Below are positions 36,849 through 45,399 of a stretch of 64,000 nucleotides of DNA, in pieces. Origin of the DNA: CAMAVH01 sp964628235 (GTDB lineage Bacteria > Pseudomonadota > Alphaproteobacteria > SMXQ01). Made by a program: the position numbers and the translations under genes. The notes under the pieces were generated by a model, which ran no database searches, was not told the DNA's origin, and saw only the letters and a list, made by a program, of their open reading frames with translations. The DNA is taken from positions 1-64,000 of the forward strand of contig CAZVLU010000014.1 in the NCBI GenBank assembly GCA_964628235.1, written 5' to 3'. Every line of letters starts with the position of its first letter. Position 1 is the stretch's first letter.

Positions 36849-39082
36849 GACGGGGTTCCCCCATTCGGGTTGATGGGGGGCGGGTTGGGCGACGTGCCGC
36901 CGGCGGCGCGCGGCGCCAGAATATCTTGCGGCGTGCCTTCGCGCGTGATGCGGCCGTTGGCGATGACGATCACGCGGTCGACGATGGTCAAGGGTGCTGC
37001 GCGGTGCGTGATCATCAGGATGGTGCGGCCTTCGGCGGCGCGCTTGAGGTTGCGCAGCAGATTGCCCTCGGTTTCCGGATCGAGCGCGCTGGTCGCTTCG
37101 TCGAGAATCAGGATGCGCGGATTGCGCGCCAGCGCGCGGGCGATGCAGAGCAATTGGCGCTGGCCGGCCGACAGGCCGACGCCGCGCTCGGCGAGCTGCG
37201 TCTCGTAGCCTTTCGGCAGGCGCATGATGAAGTCATGGGCGCCGACGAAGCGCGCGGCGCCGACGACACGCTCGGCGGCTTCAGGGCCGAGGCCCATGCC
37301 GATGTTTTCGCGCACGGTGCCGGCGAAGAGCTGGATGTCTTGCGGCACGACGCCGATCTGGCTGCGCACGGCGGCCGGCGCGATATGCTCGACATCGGTG
37401 CCGTCAAGCATGGCGCGGCCTTCTGTCGGCTTGTAAAGGCCCTGAATGATGCGCGCGAGGGTCGACTTGCCGGAGCCCGATGGGCCGACGATGCCGATAG
37501 CCTCGCCCGGCTTGACGTTCAGGCTGATTTCTTCGAGCACCTTCGGTAGTTCTTCGCCATAGGCATAGCTGACGTTTTCCAGCGTGATGCCGCCGCCGAG
37601 GCGGGGCGCCGGACCGAGCGCGCCGGGTTCCGGCTCAGATGGCCCGTTCATGATGACGTCGAGGCGGCCGAGGGCGGCGCGCAGTTCCTGCACCTGCACC
37701 CAGGTCGAGACGACTTGGCGCATCGGCGCGATGGCGCGCGAGGTGAGGATGGAAGAGGCGATCAGCGCGCCGACGGTCATCTCGCCGGCGATGGCCCATT
37801 GCGCGCCAAGCACGATGACGACGAGGCTGGCTATGTTCTGCAGAACCCCGCCGAGCGAGGAGAGCGTGTTGCTGAGCTGGGCCGAGCGGTAGCCGGTCCA
37901 GGCGGTGCGCGCGAGATGGTCTTCCCAGCGCTTTTCGATTTCGGGTTCGAGGCCTAGCGATTTGATGGTGAGCGCGTTGTTGGCCGTCTCGGTCATCACC
38001 GAGGCTTTCGCCGCCATCGCCTGGAAGCTCTGGTCGAGTAGATTCTTCTGCGACTTATGCGTGAAGAACGAGAGCAGCACGAACAGCGGCATGACGACGA
38101 TCAGCACCATGCCCATGCGCACGTCGATATAAAACTGCGCGAGGACGAATATGAAGACGAAGGCGAGATCGGCGAGCGCCATCGGCGTGGCGCCGGTGAA
38201 GAACTGGCGCAGGGTTTCGAGCTGGCGCAGACGCTCGGCGATCATGCCGGTCGGCGTCGATTCGAAATGGCCGAGCGGCATGCGCAGCAGCTTGTGCATG
38301 ACTTCGCTGCCGATCAGCGCGTCGAGCCGCGCGCCGCTGTGGCTCGCGATGTAGCCGCGCAGGGCGCGCAGAATGGCTTCGAAGACGTAAAGCAGGATCA
38401 TGCCGATGGCGAGCACAGTCAGCGTATCGAACGCCTGCTGGCCGATGACCTTGTTGTAAACGGTCATCGAGAAGAGCGGCGCGCCGAGGGCGAAGAGGTT
38501 GATGATCAGCGACGCGACGCCGATCTCGATGAGGGCGGCGCGCAGGCGGTTGGAGATCAACGCGCGCCAGCCGGCGAGTCCGCGGCCGGTGTCGGTGACG
38601 GGAGCGACAAGCAGCGCCCCTTGCGCCCAGTCGAGCAAAGCGCCGCCCTTGGCCGTCTCGGCGTTGGCGCGGTTGGGATCGAACAGGGTGAATTCGTCTT
38701 TGCGCCGCTCGGTCACCACTTTTGCGCCGCCATCCTTGCCGAGGATGACGAACGGCAGCGGCAGGGCCTTCAGCGAATCCTCAGTCAGCGCGCGGCGGCC
38801 GACCTTGTAGCCGAGGCGGCTGGCGGCGCGGACGAAATCGTCGACCGTCATGCGGCCGGTCGGCATCGGCGTCGCGCTGCGGATTTCGGCCAGGCTGGTT
38901 TGCTTGCCGAGCAATACGCTGACGCGCGCTAGGCATAGCAGCAAAGCATCAGGCTTGGGGGGCTCGGCGGCTTTCGCCTGTTCGGCATTCTCGCGCGCGC
39001 CGGCCAGCGGCAGCGGCGTGACGACGTTATCCGACGCGCGGCCCGTGCCCGCGCCTTCGTTTGCCCGATCCTGTTGGTTCAT
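36845..39082 (-). CDS. Type I secretion system permease/ATPase with degenerate C39-like domain
   Basis: A 745-residue exporter. After a 44-residue disordered tail, residues about 45-165 form a C39-peptidase-like domain. Where active C39 peptidases have their Cys, the sequence is DALLLCLARV, with Ala at the predicted position, so it probably binds substrate without cleaving. A six-helix membrane domain follows (about 175-460). The ATPase domain has Walker A GPSGSGKST (533-541), LSAGQ (637-641), DEATSALD (661-668) and ITHR. This is the HlyB-like type that exports RTX proteins. The ATG at 39082 was preferred to a start 84 bases upstream. Confidence 0.92.
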   Translation of the reverse strand: MNQQDRANEGAGTGRASDNVVTPLPLAGARENAEQAKAAEPPKPDALLLCLARVSVLLGKQTSLAEIRSATPMPTGRMTVDDFVRAASRLGYKVGRRALTEDSLKALPLPFVILGKDGGAKVVTERRKDEFTLFDPNRANAETAKGGALLDWAQGALLVAPVTDTGRGLAGWRALISNRLRAALIEIGVASLIINLFALGAPLFSMTVYNKVIGQQAFDTLTVLAIGMILLYVFEAILRALRGYIASHSGARLDALIGSEVMHKLLRMPLGHFESTPTGMIAERLRQLETLRQFFTGATPMALADLAFVFIFVLAQFYIDVRMGMVLIVVMPLFVLLSFFTHKSQKNLLDQSFQAMAAKASVMTETANNALTIKSLGLEPEIEKRWEDHLARTAWTGYRSAQLSNTLSSLGGVLQNIASLVVIVLGAQWAIAGEMTVGALIASSILTSRAIAPMRQVVSTWVQVQELRAALGRLDVIMNGPSEPEPGALGPAPRLGGGITLENVSYAYGEELPKVLEEISLNVKPGEAIGIVGPSGSGKSTLARIIQGLYKPTEGRAMLDGTDVEHIAPAAVRSQIGVVPQDIQLFAGTVRENIGMGLGPEAAERVVGAARFVGAHDFIMRLPKGYETQLAERGVGLSAGQRQLLCIARALARNPRILILDEATSALDPETEGNLLRNLKRAAEGRTILMITHRAAPLTIVDRVIVIANGRITREGTPQDILAPRAAGGTSPNPPPINPNGGTPS

Positions 39083-39246
39083 TCTACCCCGCCCTTTCGG
39101 CCGCCCCGTCCATTTGGAGCCATGCGACCGTCCCCCGACCCGAGATATGCTCATATCCCAGCGCACTCTGCCGTTTGGTTAAAACAGGGTGCGTCAGGAA
39201 ATACTTATCGGTTTACGCGCTCTATTCAAAGCGGCGGGGGATTCCT

Positions 39247-39274
39247 GTTATATTTCGTATAATGAAATAACCAA
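39247..39274 (-). promoter_or_regulatory. Putative promoter of the type I secretion operon
   Basis: On the minus strand TTGGTT (39274-39269) and TATAAC (39252-39247) are 16 bases apart, about 165 bases before the transporter start codon. The segment also forms an imperfect inverted repeat (GTTAT.TTC and GAAATAAC), so an operator may overlap it. Confidence 0.5.
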
Positions 39275-39295
39275 GAGGCCCGCCACTACTTATGC

Positions 39296-39326
39296 CTTGA
39301 TAAGCATATAAAGATTTTGTTATATA
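39296..39326 (+). promoter_or_regulatory. Shared AT-rich palindromic element, copy 1
   Basis: CTTGATAAG is followed by ATATAA-N8-TTATAT, an inverted repeat with 6-base arms. Twenty-eight of 31 positions match the copy at 63762-63792 upstream of the RTX gene. It lies about 70-100 bases before the start codon of the exported protein and about 215-245 bases before the type I secretion ATPase. It is a candidate operator for a common regulator. Confidence 0.7.
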
Positions 39327-39398
39327 GTCTAGTCTATGGTGATGGACCTGTGACAAACCCCCAGTCCTTTGGGGTCCTGCCGAGCAGGAGATGGAACA

Positions 39399-40547
39399 AT
39401 GCTAACGAAGTTGCCGATGATCGCCGAGAAAGATATGCCGCGCCGCGCGCGCTTGCTTGCCTGCGTCAGCCTCATGGCTGTTTGCGGCCTCCTGCTATTT
39501 GCGGGCGCTGACGCGCGCGGGCAAGGGGTGGGCGGCCCTAATCCGGAATTGACGGCGCCGATCCGCGTGCCGCCGGCGGTGCTCACCGGCCTGCTTGCCG
39601 GCACGCCCGAGGGCCTGCAGCAGCTCAAGAATTTCCTCGCCGACAACAATGCCTCGCCCGACGACATCAGCCAGCGCGCCATCCGCGTCGTGCAGCAGTT
39701 GAAAGACAGCCGCCTGGTCAGCGATCCGGCCACGATCATCGCCGCCGCCGACCGCATCGCCCAAACTGTGTCAGACAGTTTGAACGCGGCGCGCGTCGTC
39801 CAACTCAAGGTCGATCGCGAATTCCGTGTGCCTGAAGGCGCGCGCGCCTTCGACTTCGGCCCCGCCGACAAACCGCCGACCGAAGGGTTTGAGCGCGTCC
39901 AGCCGAATGATCCGCGCATGCGCGGCGGCCAGATGCAAGGCGTGCGCCGTCCCGGCGACGGCGCCAATATTTTGTCGGGCGGCATCACCGGCGTCGAGGG
40001 GATGCAGCTCGATGTGCCCGATGGCGAATATCGCGTGATCCTGATGACCGAGGCGCTCGGCGATGCGGCGGTCAGCCTGGCGCCGTTCGGCCAGCAGCTG
40101 GTCGCCAATGGCAATACTCTCAACATCTTCAACACAGAGCCGGAAGATTGGCTGCGTCAGGCGGTATTGTCGACGCGCGGCCTCGATGGCGCGAGCGACC
40201 AAGGCAACCGCCAGGGCGGCGCCATCACGCTGACCGTGCGTGTGCAGGGCGGCAAGCTGATCATGGACTTCCGCATGGCCGGCGCCGAGCAGTTGCTGCG
40301 GACCTACCTTACAGGCCTGATCATCCAGCCGATCGAGCAGCCGCCGCTTTTGGCGCGCACGCCCGATGCTGATTGGGGGCAGCGCCCGGTCGATCAAAAC
40401 GCGCGTAACGAGGCCCAAGTCGCCCAGGCGATCAGTGAACTGCTGCAGGATGTCGAACCGAGTGGCGGGCCGCGACCGCGCGACCCGACGCCGCCTGATC
40501 TCGGCCCGCCGGTGACCGAGCCGCGGTCGATTGCCAGCCCGAGCTGA
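39399..40547 (+). CDS. Exported protein of unknown function with predicted beta-sandwich domain
   Basis: A 382-residue protein that I cannot assign to a named family. Residues about 15-40 look like a signal peptide (basic RRAR, then a hydrophobic run LLACVSLMAVCGLLLFAG, then ADARG). Residues about 145-320 have a pattern reminiscent of galactose-binding or malectin-like sandwiches: FDFGPA, GFERV, LDVPDGEYRVILMTE, GNTLNIFN, ITLTVRVQGGKLIMDF. The C-terminus is Pro-rich. The ATG has AGGAG 8 bases upstream. The gene shares its leader element with the RTX gene and precedes the outer-membrane barrel gene. Confidence 0.8.
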   Translation: MLTKLPMIAEKDMPRRARLLACVSLMAVCGLLLFAGADARGQGVGGPNPELTAPIRVPPAVLTGLLAGTPEGLQQLKNFLADNNASPDDISQRAIRVVQQLKDSRLVSDPATIIAAADRIAQTVSDSLNAARVVQLKVDREFRVPEGARAFDFGPADKPPTEGFERVQPNDPRMRGGQMQGVRRPGDGANILSGGITGVEGMQLDVPDGEYRVILMTEALGDAAVSLAPFGQQLVANGNTLNIFNTEPEDWLRQAVLSTRGLDGASDQGNRQGGAITLTVRVQGGKLIMDFRMAGAEQLLRTYLTGLIIQPIEQPPLLARTPDADWGQRPVDQNARNEAQVAQAISELLQDVEPSGGPRPRDPTPPDLGPPVTEPRSIASPS

Positions 40548-40558
40548 TCCTGTCCTTG

Positions 40559-40588
40559 TTGAACCGGCGCCAGTCATCGGCGTATTGA
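40559..40588 (+). promoter_or_regulatory. Weak promoter candidate before the beta-barrel gene
   Basis: TTGAAC (40559-40564) and TATTGA (40583-40588) are 18 bases apart and lie about 60 bases before the gene start. The match to consensus is modest. The barrel gene may instead be read from the upstream gene. Confidence 0.3.
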
Positions 40589-40647
40589 ATAGAGAATAAA
40601 GATATGTCACTAGCCGAAACAGATGAGTGGGGTACCCTGAGGGGGTG

Positions 40648-42117
40648 ATGCGCAGACGCGAGCCGAACATATCAGCCGCTGCTTATAGCCGGCGCGCCTT
40701 CGTGCGCGCGGGCTTTTTGCGCTTGAGCTGTTCGACGCGCGCGCTCTTGGCCGCAGGCTTGCTGTGCGCCGGCGCGGCCCCGGTCGTTGCCCAGGGGTAT
40801 GATCCCGTCTACACGCAATCGCAGAGCATTTCGACGGCGCCAAGCGCCTTCGCCTCCGGACTCGCGCCGCTCGGCTTGACGGGTACGGCGCTTGAGGAGT
40901 CAGTGCAATTGCGCCCGCGGCCCGAGTTTCAAGCCATCGGCATGCAACTCGACGACGCCATTACTGAAGTCGGTCAACTGCTCACCGATCGCAAAGAGCG
41001 CGACTTCCGCCCCCGCCATGAGCGCACCGGCAGCTTCCAGGTCTATCCGAAGATCGAGGGCACGGTGGAATTCACCGACAATCTTTATCGCCGTGAAACG
41101 AATGCGGTCGCCGACCAGATCTTCAAGATCGCGCCGTCGGTGCTGGTGCAGTCGGAATGGGCGAACCATATGCTCTATTTCAACACCGGCGCGCTCTCGG
41201 CTCATCATGTCGATACGGCGAGCGAAAACTATTTCAATTGGTACGTCGGCACCGGCGGCCGCCTCGACATTGAGGAAGACGAATATCTGAACGGCAATCT
41301 GCGCTTCGCGCGCGAACATGAGCAGCGCGGCAGTGCCGAAGACGTGGGGCTGCCCGAGCCGACGCCGTACGCCAACTATACCGGCGACCTCTCCTACACG
41401 AAGCGCGGCAGCGCGATCTACAACCGCGTCGCTTACACGTTCAACCGCTTCGACTACGACGACGTCGGCACGACCAACAATGACGATCGCGACCGCAACG
41501 AGCATGAGCTGGCTTGGCGCATCGGCTGGGAAGACGTGCCGGGCATGGTCTATTACGTCGAGCCGGCAGTGAACAGGCGCATCTACGACCAGGAACGCGA
41601 CGACAGCGGCCTGCAACGCAGTTCGCACGGCTGGCGCCTGCTTGTCGGCTTCAATTGGGATGTTTCCGGCGTCAGCTACGCCGAAGCCGGCGTCGGCTAC
41701 ATGTCGCAGAATTACGATGATGCGACGTTGGATACGATTTCAGGCTGGTCGATCAACGGCAAGTATGTGTGGAACACGACCGAGTTGGTCACCATGACCG
41801 CCGAGGCGCAGCGCAGTATCAACGAAACCACGCAGGCTGGCGCATCCGGCATTCTGGCCACCCGCGCGGCTTTCACGATCGACTACGAAGCCTTCTACAA
41901 CTTGATCCTCGACACCAAATTCTTGTGGCGCAATGACGAGTATGGCGGCGTCAATCGCAGCGACGATATCTGGGGCGTCTCTTTCGGCGCACGCTATCTG
42001 ATTAGCGAAAACTATTACGGCTTGCTGCGTCTTTCACATGACGAACGGGAATCGAGCCAAGCCGGCAGCAGCTATATTGACAATCGCATTATCTTCACTC
42101 TCGGTGCTCAAATATGA
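40648..42117 (+). CDS. Outer-membrane beta-barrel protein of the exopolysaccharide locus
   Basis: A 489-residue exported protein. An N-terminal signal segment contains RALLAAGLLCAGAAPVVAQG. From about residue 120 onward there are alternating aromatic and polar beta strands (YPKIEGTVEFTDNLYRR, YFNWYVGTGGRLDIEEDEYL and similar) up to a final IDNRIIFTLGAQI, the strand pattern of a large barrel (beta-barrel porin 2-like). Such barrels accompany short OPX proteins in polysaccharide secretion. The ATG at 40648 is only 2 bases behind a GAGGGGG run, so the start is uncertain; a GTG at 40627 is in frame. It overlaps the OPX gene by 4 bases. Confidence 0.85.
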   Translation: MRRREPNISAAAYSRRAFVRAGFLRLSCSTRALLAAGLLCAGAAPVVAQGYDPVYTQSQSISTAPSAFASGLAPLGLTGTALEESVQLRPRPEFQAIGMQLDDAITEVGQLLTDRKERDFRPRHERTGSFQVYPKIEGTVEFTDNLYRRETNAVADQIFKIAPSVLVQSEWANHMLYFNTGALSAHHVDTASENYFNWYVGTGGRLDIEEDEYLNGNLRFAREHEQRGSAEDVGLPEPTPYANYTGDLSYTKRGSAIYNRVAYTFNRFDYDDVGTTNNDDRDRNEHELAWRIGWEDVPGMVYYVEPAVNRRIYDQERDDSGLQRSSHGWRLLVGFNWDVSGVSYAEAGVGYMSQNYDDATLDTISGWSINGKYVWNTTELVTMTAEAQRSINETTQAGASGILATRAAFTIDYEAFYNLILDTKFLWRNDEYGGVNRSDDIWGVSFGARYLISENYYGLLRLSHDERESSQAGSSYIDNRIIFTLGAQI

Positions 42118-42683
42118 TCGCGACGCGTTTCTTTCGTGCCCTGGGTTTCGCGATGGCTCTATCGACGCTGGCGGCTTGCGCCGAAACCCCGGTGGTCGTG
42201 CAGGCGCCCAATCCCGTCGGCAGTCCCGATTATTATCTCGGCCCAGGCGACAAAGTGAAGATTAACGTCTTCAACAACCCGGATATCTCGGGCGAAGCCG
42301 TGCTCGATTCGGGCGGCGATATCGCCATGCCGTTGCTCGGCCAAGTGGGGGCGCAGAATCTCACGGTCACCCAATTGCAGACCAAGATCACGGATCTGCT
42401 GAACAAGCAGTATCTCGTCGATCCCAAAGTCAGCGTCGAAGTGCTGAACTATCGCCCGTTCTTCATCCTCGGCGAGGTCGGACGTCCGGGCAGCTATCCG
42501 TACATCGCCGGCGTCACGGTGCGTCAGGCCGTCGCCATCGGCGGCGGCTACACGCGCCGCGCGCGCACGTCGAGCGTCTCGATCGTGCGTCAATCGCCGC
42601 TCGGCGAGGAGCGCATCGAAGCGTTGGCGGAGACGCCGGTCTTGCCTGGCGATACCGTGGAAGTCGGTCGGCGCTTGTTCTAA
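42114..42683 (+). CDS. Polysaccharide export (OPX) lipoprotein
   Basis: A 189-residue Wza-type export protein. The lipobox LAAC places the lipidated Cys at residue 22. The Poly_export domain begins YYLGPGDKVKINVFNNPDISGEAVLDSGG, and one SLBB-type segment follows (FFILGEVGRPGSYPYIAG). It is about half the length of Wza and lacks the C-terminal helix that forms Wza's outer-membrane pore. The overlapping beta-barrel gene probably supplies the pore. It begins inside the stop of that gene (ATGA). Confidence 0.93.
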   Translation: MIATRFFRALGFAMALSTLAACAETPVVVQAPNPVGSPDYYLGPGDKVKINVFNNPDISGEAVLDSGGDIAMPLLGQVGAQNLTVTQLQTKITDLLNKQYLVDPKVSVEVLNYRPFFILGEVGRPGSYPYIAGVTVRQAVAIGGGYTRRARTSSVSIVRQSPLGEERIEALAETPVLPGDTVEVGRRLF

Positions 42684-43020
42684 AGCCCGCCGCGCCGCCA
42701 AAGTTCTCGCCCGACCTACTACAATAAGAGGTCACAAAAGCTATCACCGCAACATATGGGGGTGATCGGGGTGGCCAGCTATTTACAAGGAAAAATTGCA
42801 AATCCTATGCAATGGGGTTATATAATTGGTTGTATATTGCCGATCGACCCTTTCCCTTGCGGCGCTGTCGTTTTCAGTAGGATAGAGTTAATTTTTTACA
42901 TAAAATCAGGCACTAGCCTTGTGTCTTTGAGATTAAGCGCGACATCAGGATTCTAAGTCTTGTAAAAGATTCAGTGGGACCGTTCCGCTGTTCTGTTCGC
43001 CTCGCCTTGTTACGTCGTCC
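42684..43020 (+). other. AT-rich leader before the tyrosine-kinase gene
   Basis: The 337 bases between the OPX and kinase genes have no gene. They are AT-rich in the middle (42780-42920). They include the promoter and inverted repeat described at 42796-42826, and leave a leader of about 190 bases before the GTG start of the kinase gene. Confidence 0.5.
42796..42826 (+). promoter_or_regulatory. Putative promoter with overlapping inverted repeat
   Basis: TTGCAA (42796-42801) and TATATA (42819-42824) are 17 bases apart; TATAAT at 42821-42826 is an alternative -10. The inverted repeat TTGCA-N7-TGCAA (42796-42812) covers the -35 element, where a regulator could bind. It should drive the polysaccharide co-polymerase gene. 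Confidence 0.5.
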
Positions 43021-45390
43021 GTGCAGACCTCGTCAGTTGCTTCGTTGGATTCGGAACCGGCCCGCATGAGCACTCTGTCTCCTTTGCGTCAACCGAGCGG
43101 TGATTACAACCGCACGGATCTCTCTATGTTCCCGACTCAGGGACAGGAGACGCTGAGCATTGCGACGCTGCTCGGGATCCTGCGCCGTCGTCTATGGCTC
43201 ATCTTAGGCCTCGTTGTGCTCGTCACCAGCTTGGCGACGATCTATGTCCAGCAACTCACGCCGCTCTATTCCGCCGAGGCTACTCTCGTGGTCGAGCCGA
43301 GCCGCACGCGCGCGCTCGATGATTCGGTCGTGCGCGGTCTCAGCCCCGACTACTACACTAACGAAACCGAAGCGGCCGTCGTCGGCTCGCGCGAGCTAGC
43401 GCGTCAAGCCGTGATCCGTCTCGGCCTGGTGGACAACCCGCTCTACAATCCCGATCTCGTCATCACGTCGCCGAGCCTCTTCGGCGTCGTCACCGGCGGC
43501 ATCAGCGCCTGGGTCAAGGCGCGCGTCGGCGATCTGCGCGATGTCGTTTCGGGCGGCGCTTACAGCGAAGAGACGGCGCGCCTGGCGCGCGAGGCTGCGG
43601 CCCGCCGCGCTGCTGCGGCGTTGAGCCCGGAAGCCGCCCGCCAAGCGGCGATCGAGACGGCGACTGACATCTATCTGACCGGCCTCACCGTGCTGCCGTC
43701 ACAGCGTTCGCGCGTGTTGACCGTGCGCTATACGTCGATCAACGCCGGTATGGCCGCGAAAGCGGCCAATGCGACCGCCGATATCTACATTCTCGACCAA
43801 CTCGAGAGCAAAGGTCGCGCCACCACGCGCGCCAGCGACTGGCTCAACCAGCGCGCCAATGAATTGCGTACGCGCGTGATCGAATCGGAAAAACGCCTGG
43901 AAGATTTCCGCCGGAGTTCCGGAATCGTCGAAATCGGCGGCGCCAGCGTTTACGCGCGCCAGCGCGCCGAGCTCGACTCGCAGCTCATCGCGGCGCGCAC
44001 CAAGCGCTCGGAAGCCGATGCGCGCTTCGACCAAGTGCAGCGTTTATTGCGCTCAGGCGGCGATATCGACACGGCCGCTGCGGTGCTCGATTCGCCGCTC
44101 ATCCAGCGCTTGCGCGAGCAAGAGGCGCAGGTCGGCCGCAAGATCGCCGAACTCAAGACCCAGTTGCGCGAGGAGCATCCCAAGATGGTGCTTGCGCAAA
44201 ACGAGTTGGCGGATTTGCAGGACAAGATTCGCGGCGAGGTCGAAAAGATCGTTTCGAGTTTGCGAAACGAGCGCGAGATCGCCGTCGTGCGCGAGACCAA
44301 CCTCAATCGCGAAATCGCCAGCCTGCAGGCCAAGCTTGACGAGCAGCACGGCGCCGAAGTGACGTTGCGCGCGCTCGATAGCGAAGTGCGGGCCAACAAG
44401 CAGCTTTATGAAACGATTCTCGGCCGCTTCAAAGAAGCGGACGTGCAGGAACAGGGCATTCAGGAAGCCGATGCGCGCGTAATTTCGCACGCCGTCGAGC
44501 CGCCGTCGCCGTTCTATCCCAAGACCAAGTTCATCCTGACGGCGGCGTTCATTCTCTCGGCCATGATGGGCATCGGGCTCGCCGTGCTGCTCGAATTCCT
44601 CGATAACGGTTTCCGCAGCCTCAATCAGCTCGAAGCGCTGACCGGCCTGCCGACGCTCGGTCTGATGCCGATGTTGCGCGGCGCGCAGCGCAGCAAGAAG
44701 GCCTACCAAATCGCGGCGGAACAGCCAAATTCCGCGTTCGGCGAGGCGGTGCGCACCTTGCGCACGTCTTTGCTGCTCTCCAACGTCGAGCATCCGCCGC
44801 GCACGGTGGTGGTGACGTCGGCCGTGCCTGGCGAGGGCAAGACCTCTACGGCGCTCGCCATCGCCGCGCTCGCCGCCAAGTCCGGCCAGCGTTGCATCAT
44901 CGTCGATTGCGATTTCCGCCATCCGAGCGTGCACGCCAATCTCGGCTATCCGAACCGCAAGGGTCTCGGCGATTATCTCGGCGGCACCGCGCAACTATCG
45001 GACGTGGTCGAGATCGAGCCGCGCTACGGCCTGCGCTTCATCACCACGGGCGCCAACGTGCCCAACCCGCCCGACATGCTTGGCTCGCCGCGCATGAAGG
45101 ATTTGATCCAACGCTTGAGCGAAAGCTACGATCTCGTCATTCTCGACACGCCGCCGTTGCTGGTGATTTCCGACTCGTTGGTGTTGGTGCGCAACGTCGA
45201 CAAGACGGTGTTCGTCGTGCAGTGGGAAAAGACCAAACGCCAGAGCGCCATGCTCGGCCTCAAGCAGATGGTCGAAGCAGGCGCCGATATCGCCGGCTTG
45301 ATCCTCACGCAGGTCGATGTGCGCAAGCACGCCCAGTACGATTACTCGGACTCGGGCTACTACAAATATCACCACTACTATAACCAGTAG
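43021..45390 (+). CDS. Polysaccharide co-polymerase / tyrosine kinase (Wzc-like BY-kinase)
   Basis: A 789-residue inner-membrane protein that controls polymer length and export. The Wzz-type domain has one helix near residue 60 (LWLILGLVVLVTSLATIYV), a periplasmic coiled-coil region, and a second helix at about 500-520. The cytoplasmic kinase has Walker A VPGEGKTST (602-609), Walker A' IIVDCDFRHP (626-635) and Walker B LVILDTPPL (705-713). The tail carries seven tyrosines in the last 17 residues, the usual autophosphorylation cluster. The start is GTG at 43021; an ATG at 43066 is possible. Confidence 0.94.
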   Translation: MQTSSVASLDSEPARMSTLSPLRQPSGDYNRTDLSMFPTQGQETLSIATLLGILRRRLWLILGLVVLVTSLATIYVQQLTPLYSAEATLVVEPSRTRALDDSVVRGLSPDYYTNETEAAVVGSRELARQAVIRLGLVDNPLYNPDLVITSPSLFGVVTGGISAWVKARVGDLRDVVSGGAYSEETARLAREAAARRAAAALSPEAARQAAIETATDIYLTGLTVLPSQRSRVLTVRYTSINAGMAAKAANATADIYILDQLESKGRATTRASDWLNQRANELRTRVIESEKRLEDFRRSSGIVEIGGASVYARQRAELDSQLIAARTKRSEADARFDQVQRLLRSGGDIDTAAAVLDSPLIQRLREQEAQVGRKIAELKTQLREEHPKMVLAQNELADLQDKIRGEVEKIVSSLRNEREIAVVRETNLNREIASLQAKLDEQHGAEVTLRALDSEVRANKQLYETILGRFKEADVQEQGIQEADARVISHAVEPPSPFYPKTKFILTAAFILSAMMGIGLAVLLEFLDNGFRSLNQLEALTGLPTLGLMPMLRGAQRSKKAYQIAAEQPNSAFGEAVRTLRTSLLLSNVEHPPRTVVVTSAVPGEGKTSTALAIAALAAKSGQRCIIVDCDFRHPSVHANLGYPNRKGLGDYLGGTAQLSDVVEIEPRYGLRFITTGANVPNPPDMLGSPRMKDLIQRLSESYDLVILDTPPLLVISDSLVLVRNVDKTVFVVQWEKTKRQSAMLGLKQMVEAGADIAGLILTQVDVRKHAQYDYSDSGYYKYHHYYNQ

Positions 45391-45399
45391 GTTGCGCTC

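Larger units (their letters stand above)
39083..39398. other. AT-rich regulatory region between the type I secretion operon and the exported-protein gene
   Basis: The 316-base divergent gap is much richer in A and T than its surroundings. It holds a minus-strand promoter candidate (39247-39274), a palindromic element on the + strand (39296-39326) also found at 63762-63792, and a CCCC/GGGG hairpin at about 39356-39377 in the leader of the + strand gene. No gene is visible in it. Confidence 0.6.

Noticed and set aside
40583..40604. AATAAAGATATG as a third copy of the shared palindromic element
   Set aside because: Only the ATAAAGAT core agrees, and the TTATAT arm is missing, so it is not a copy.
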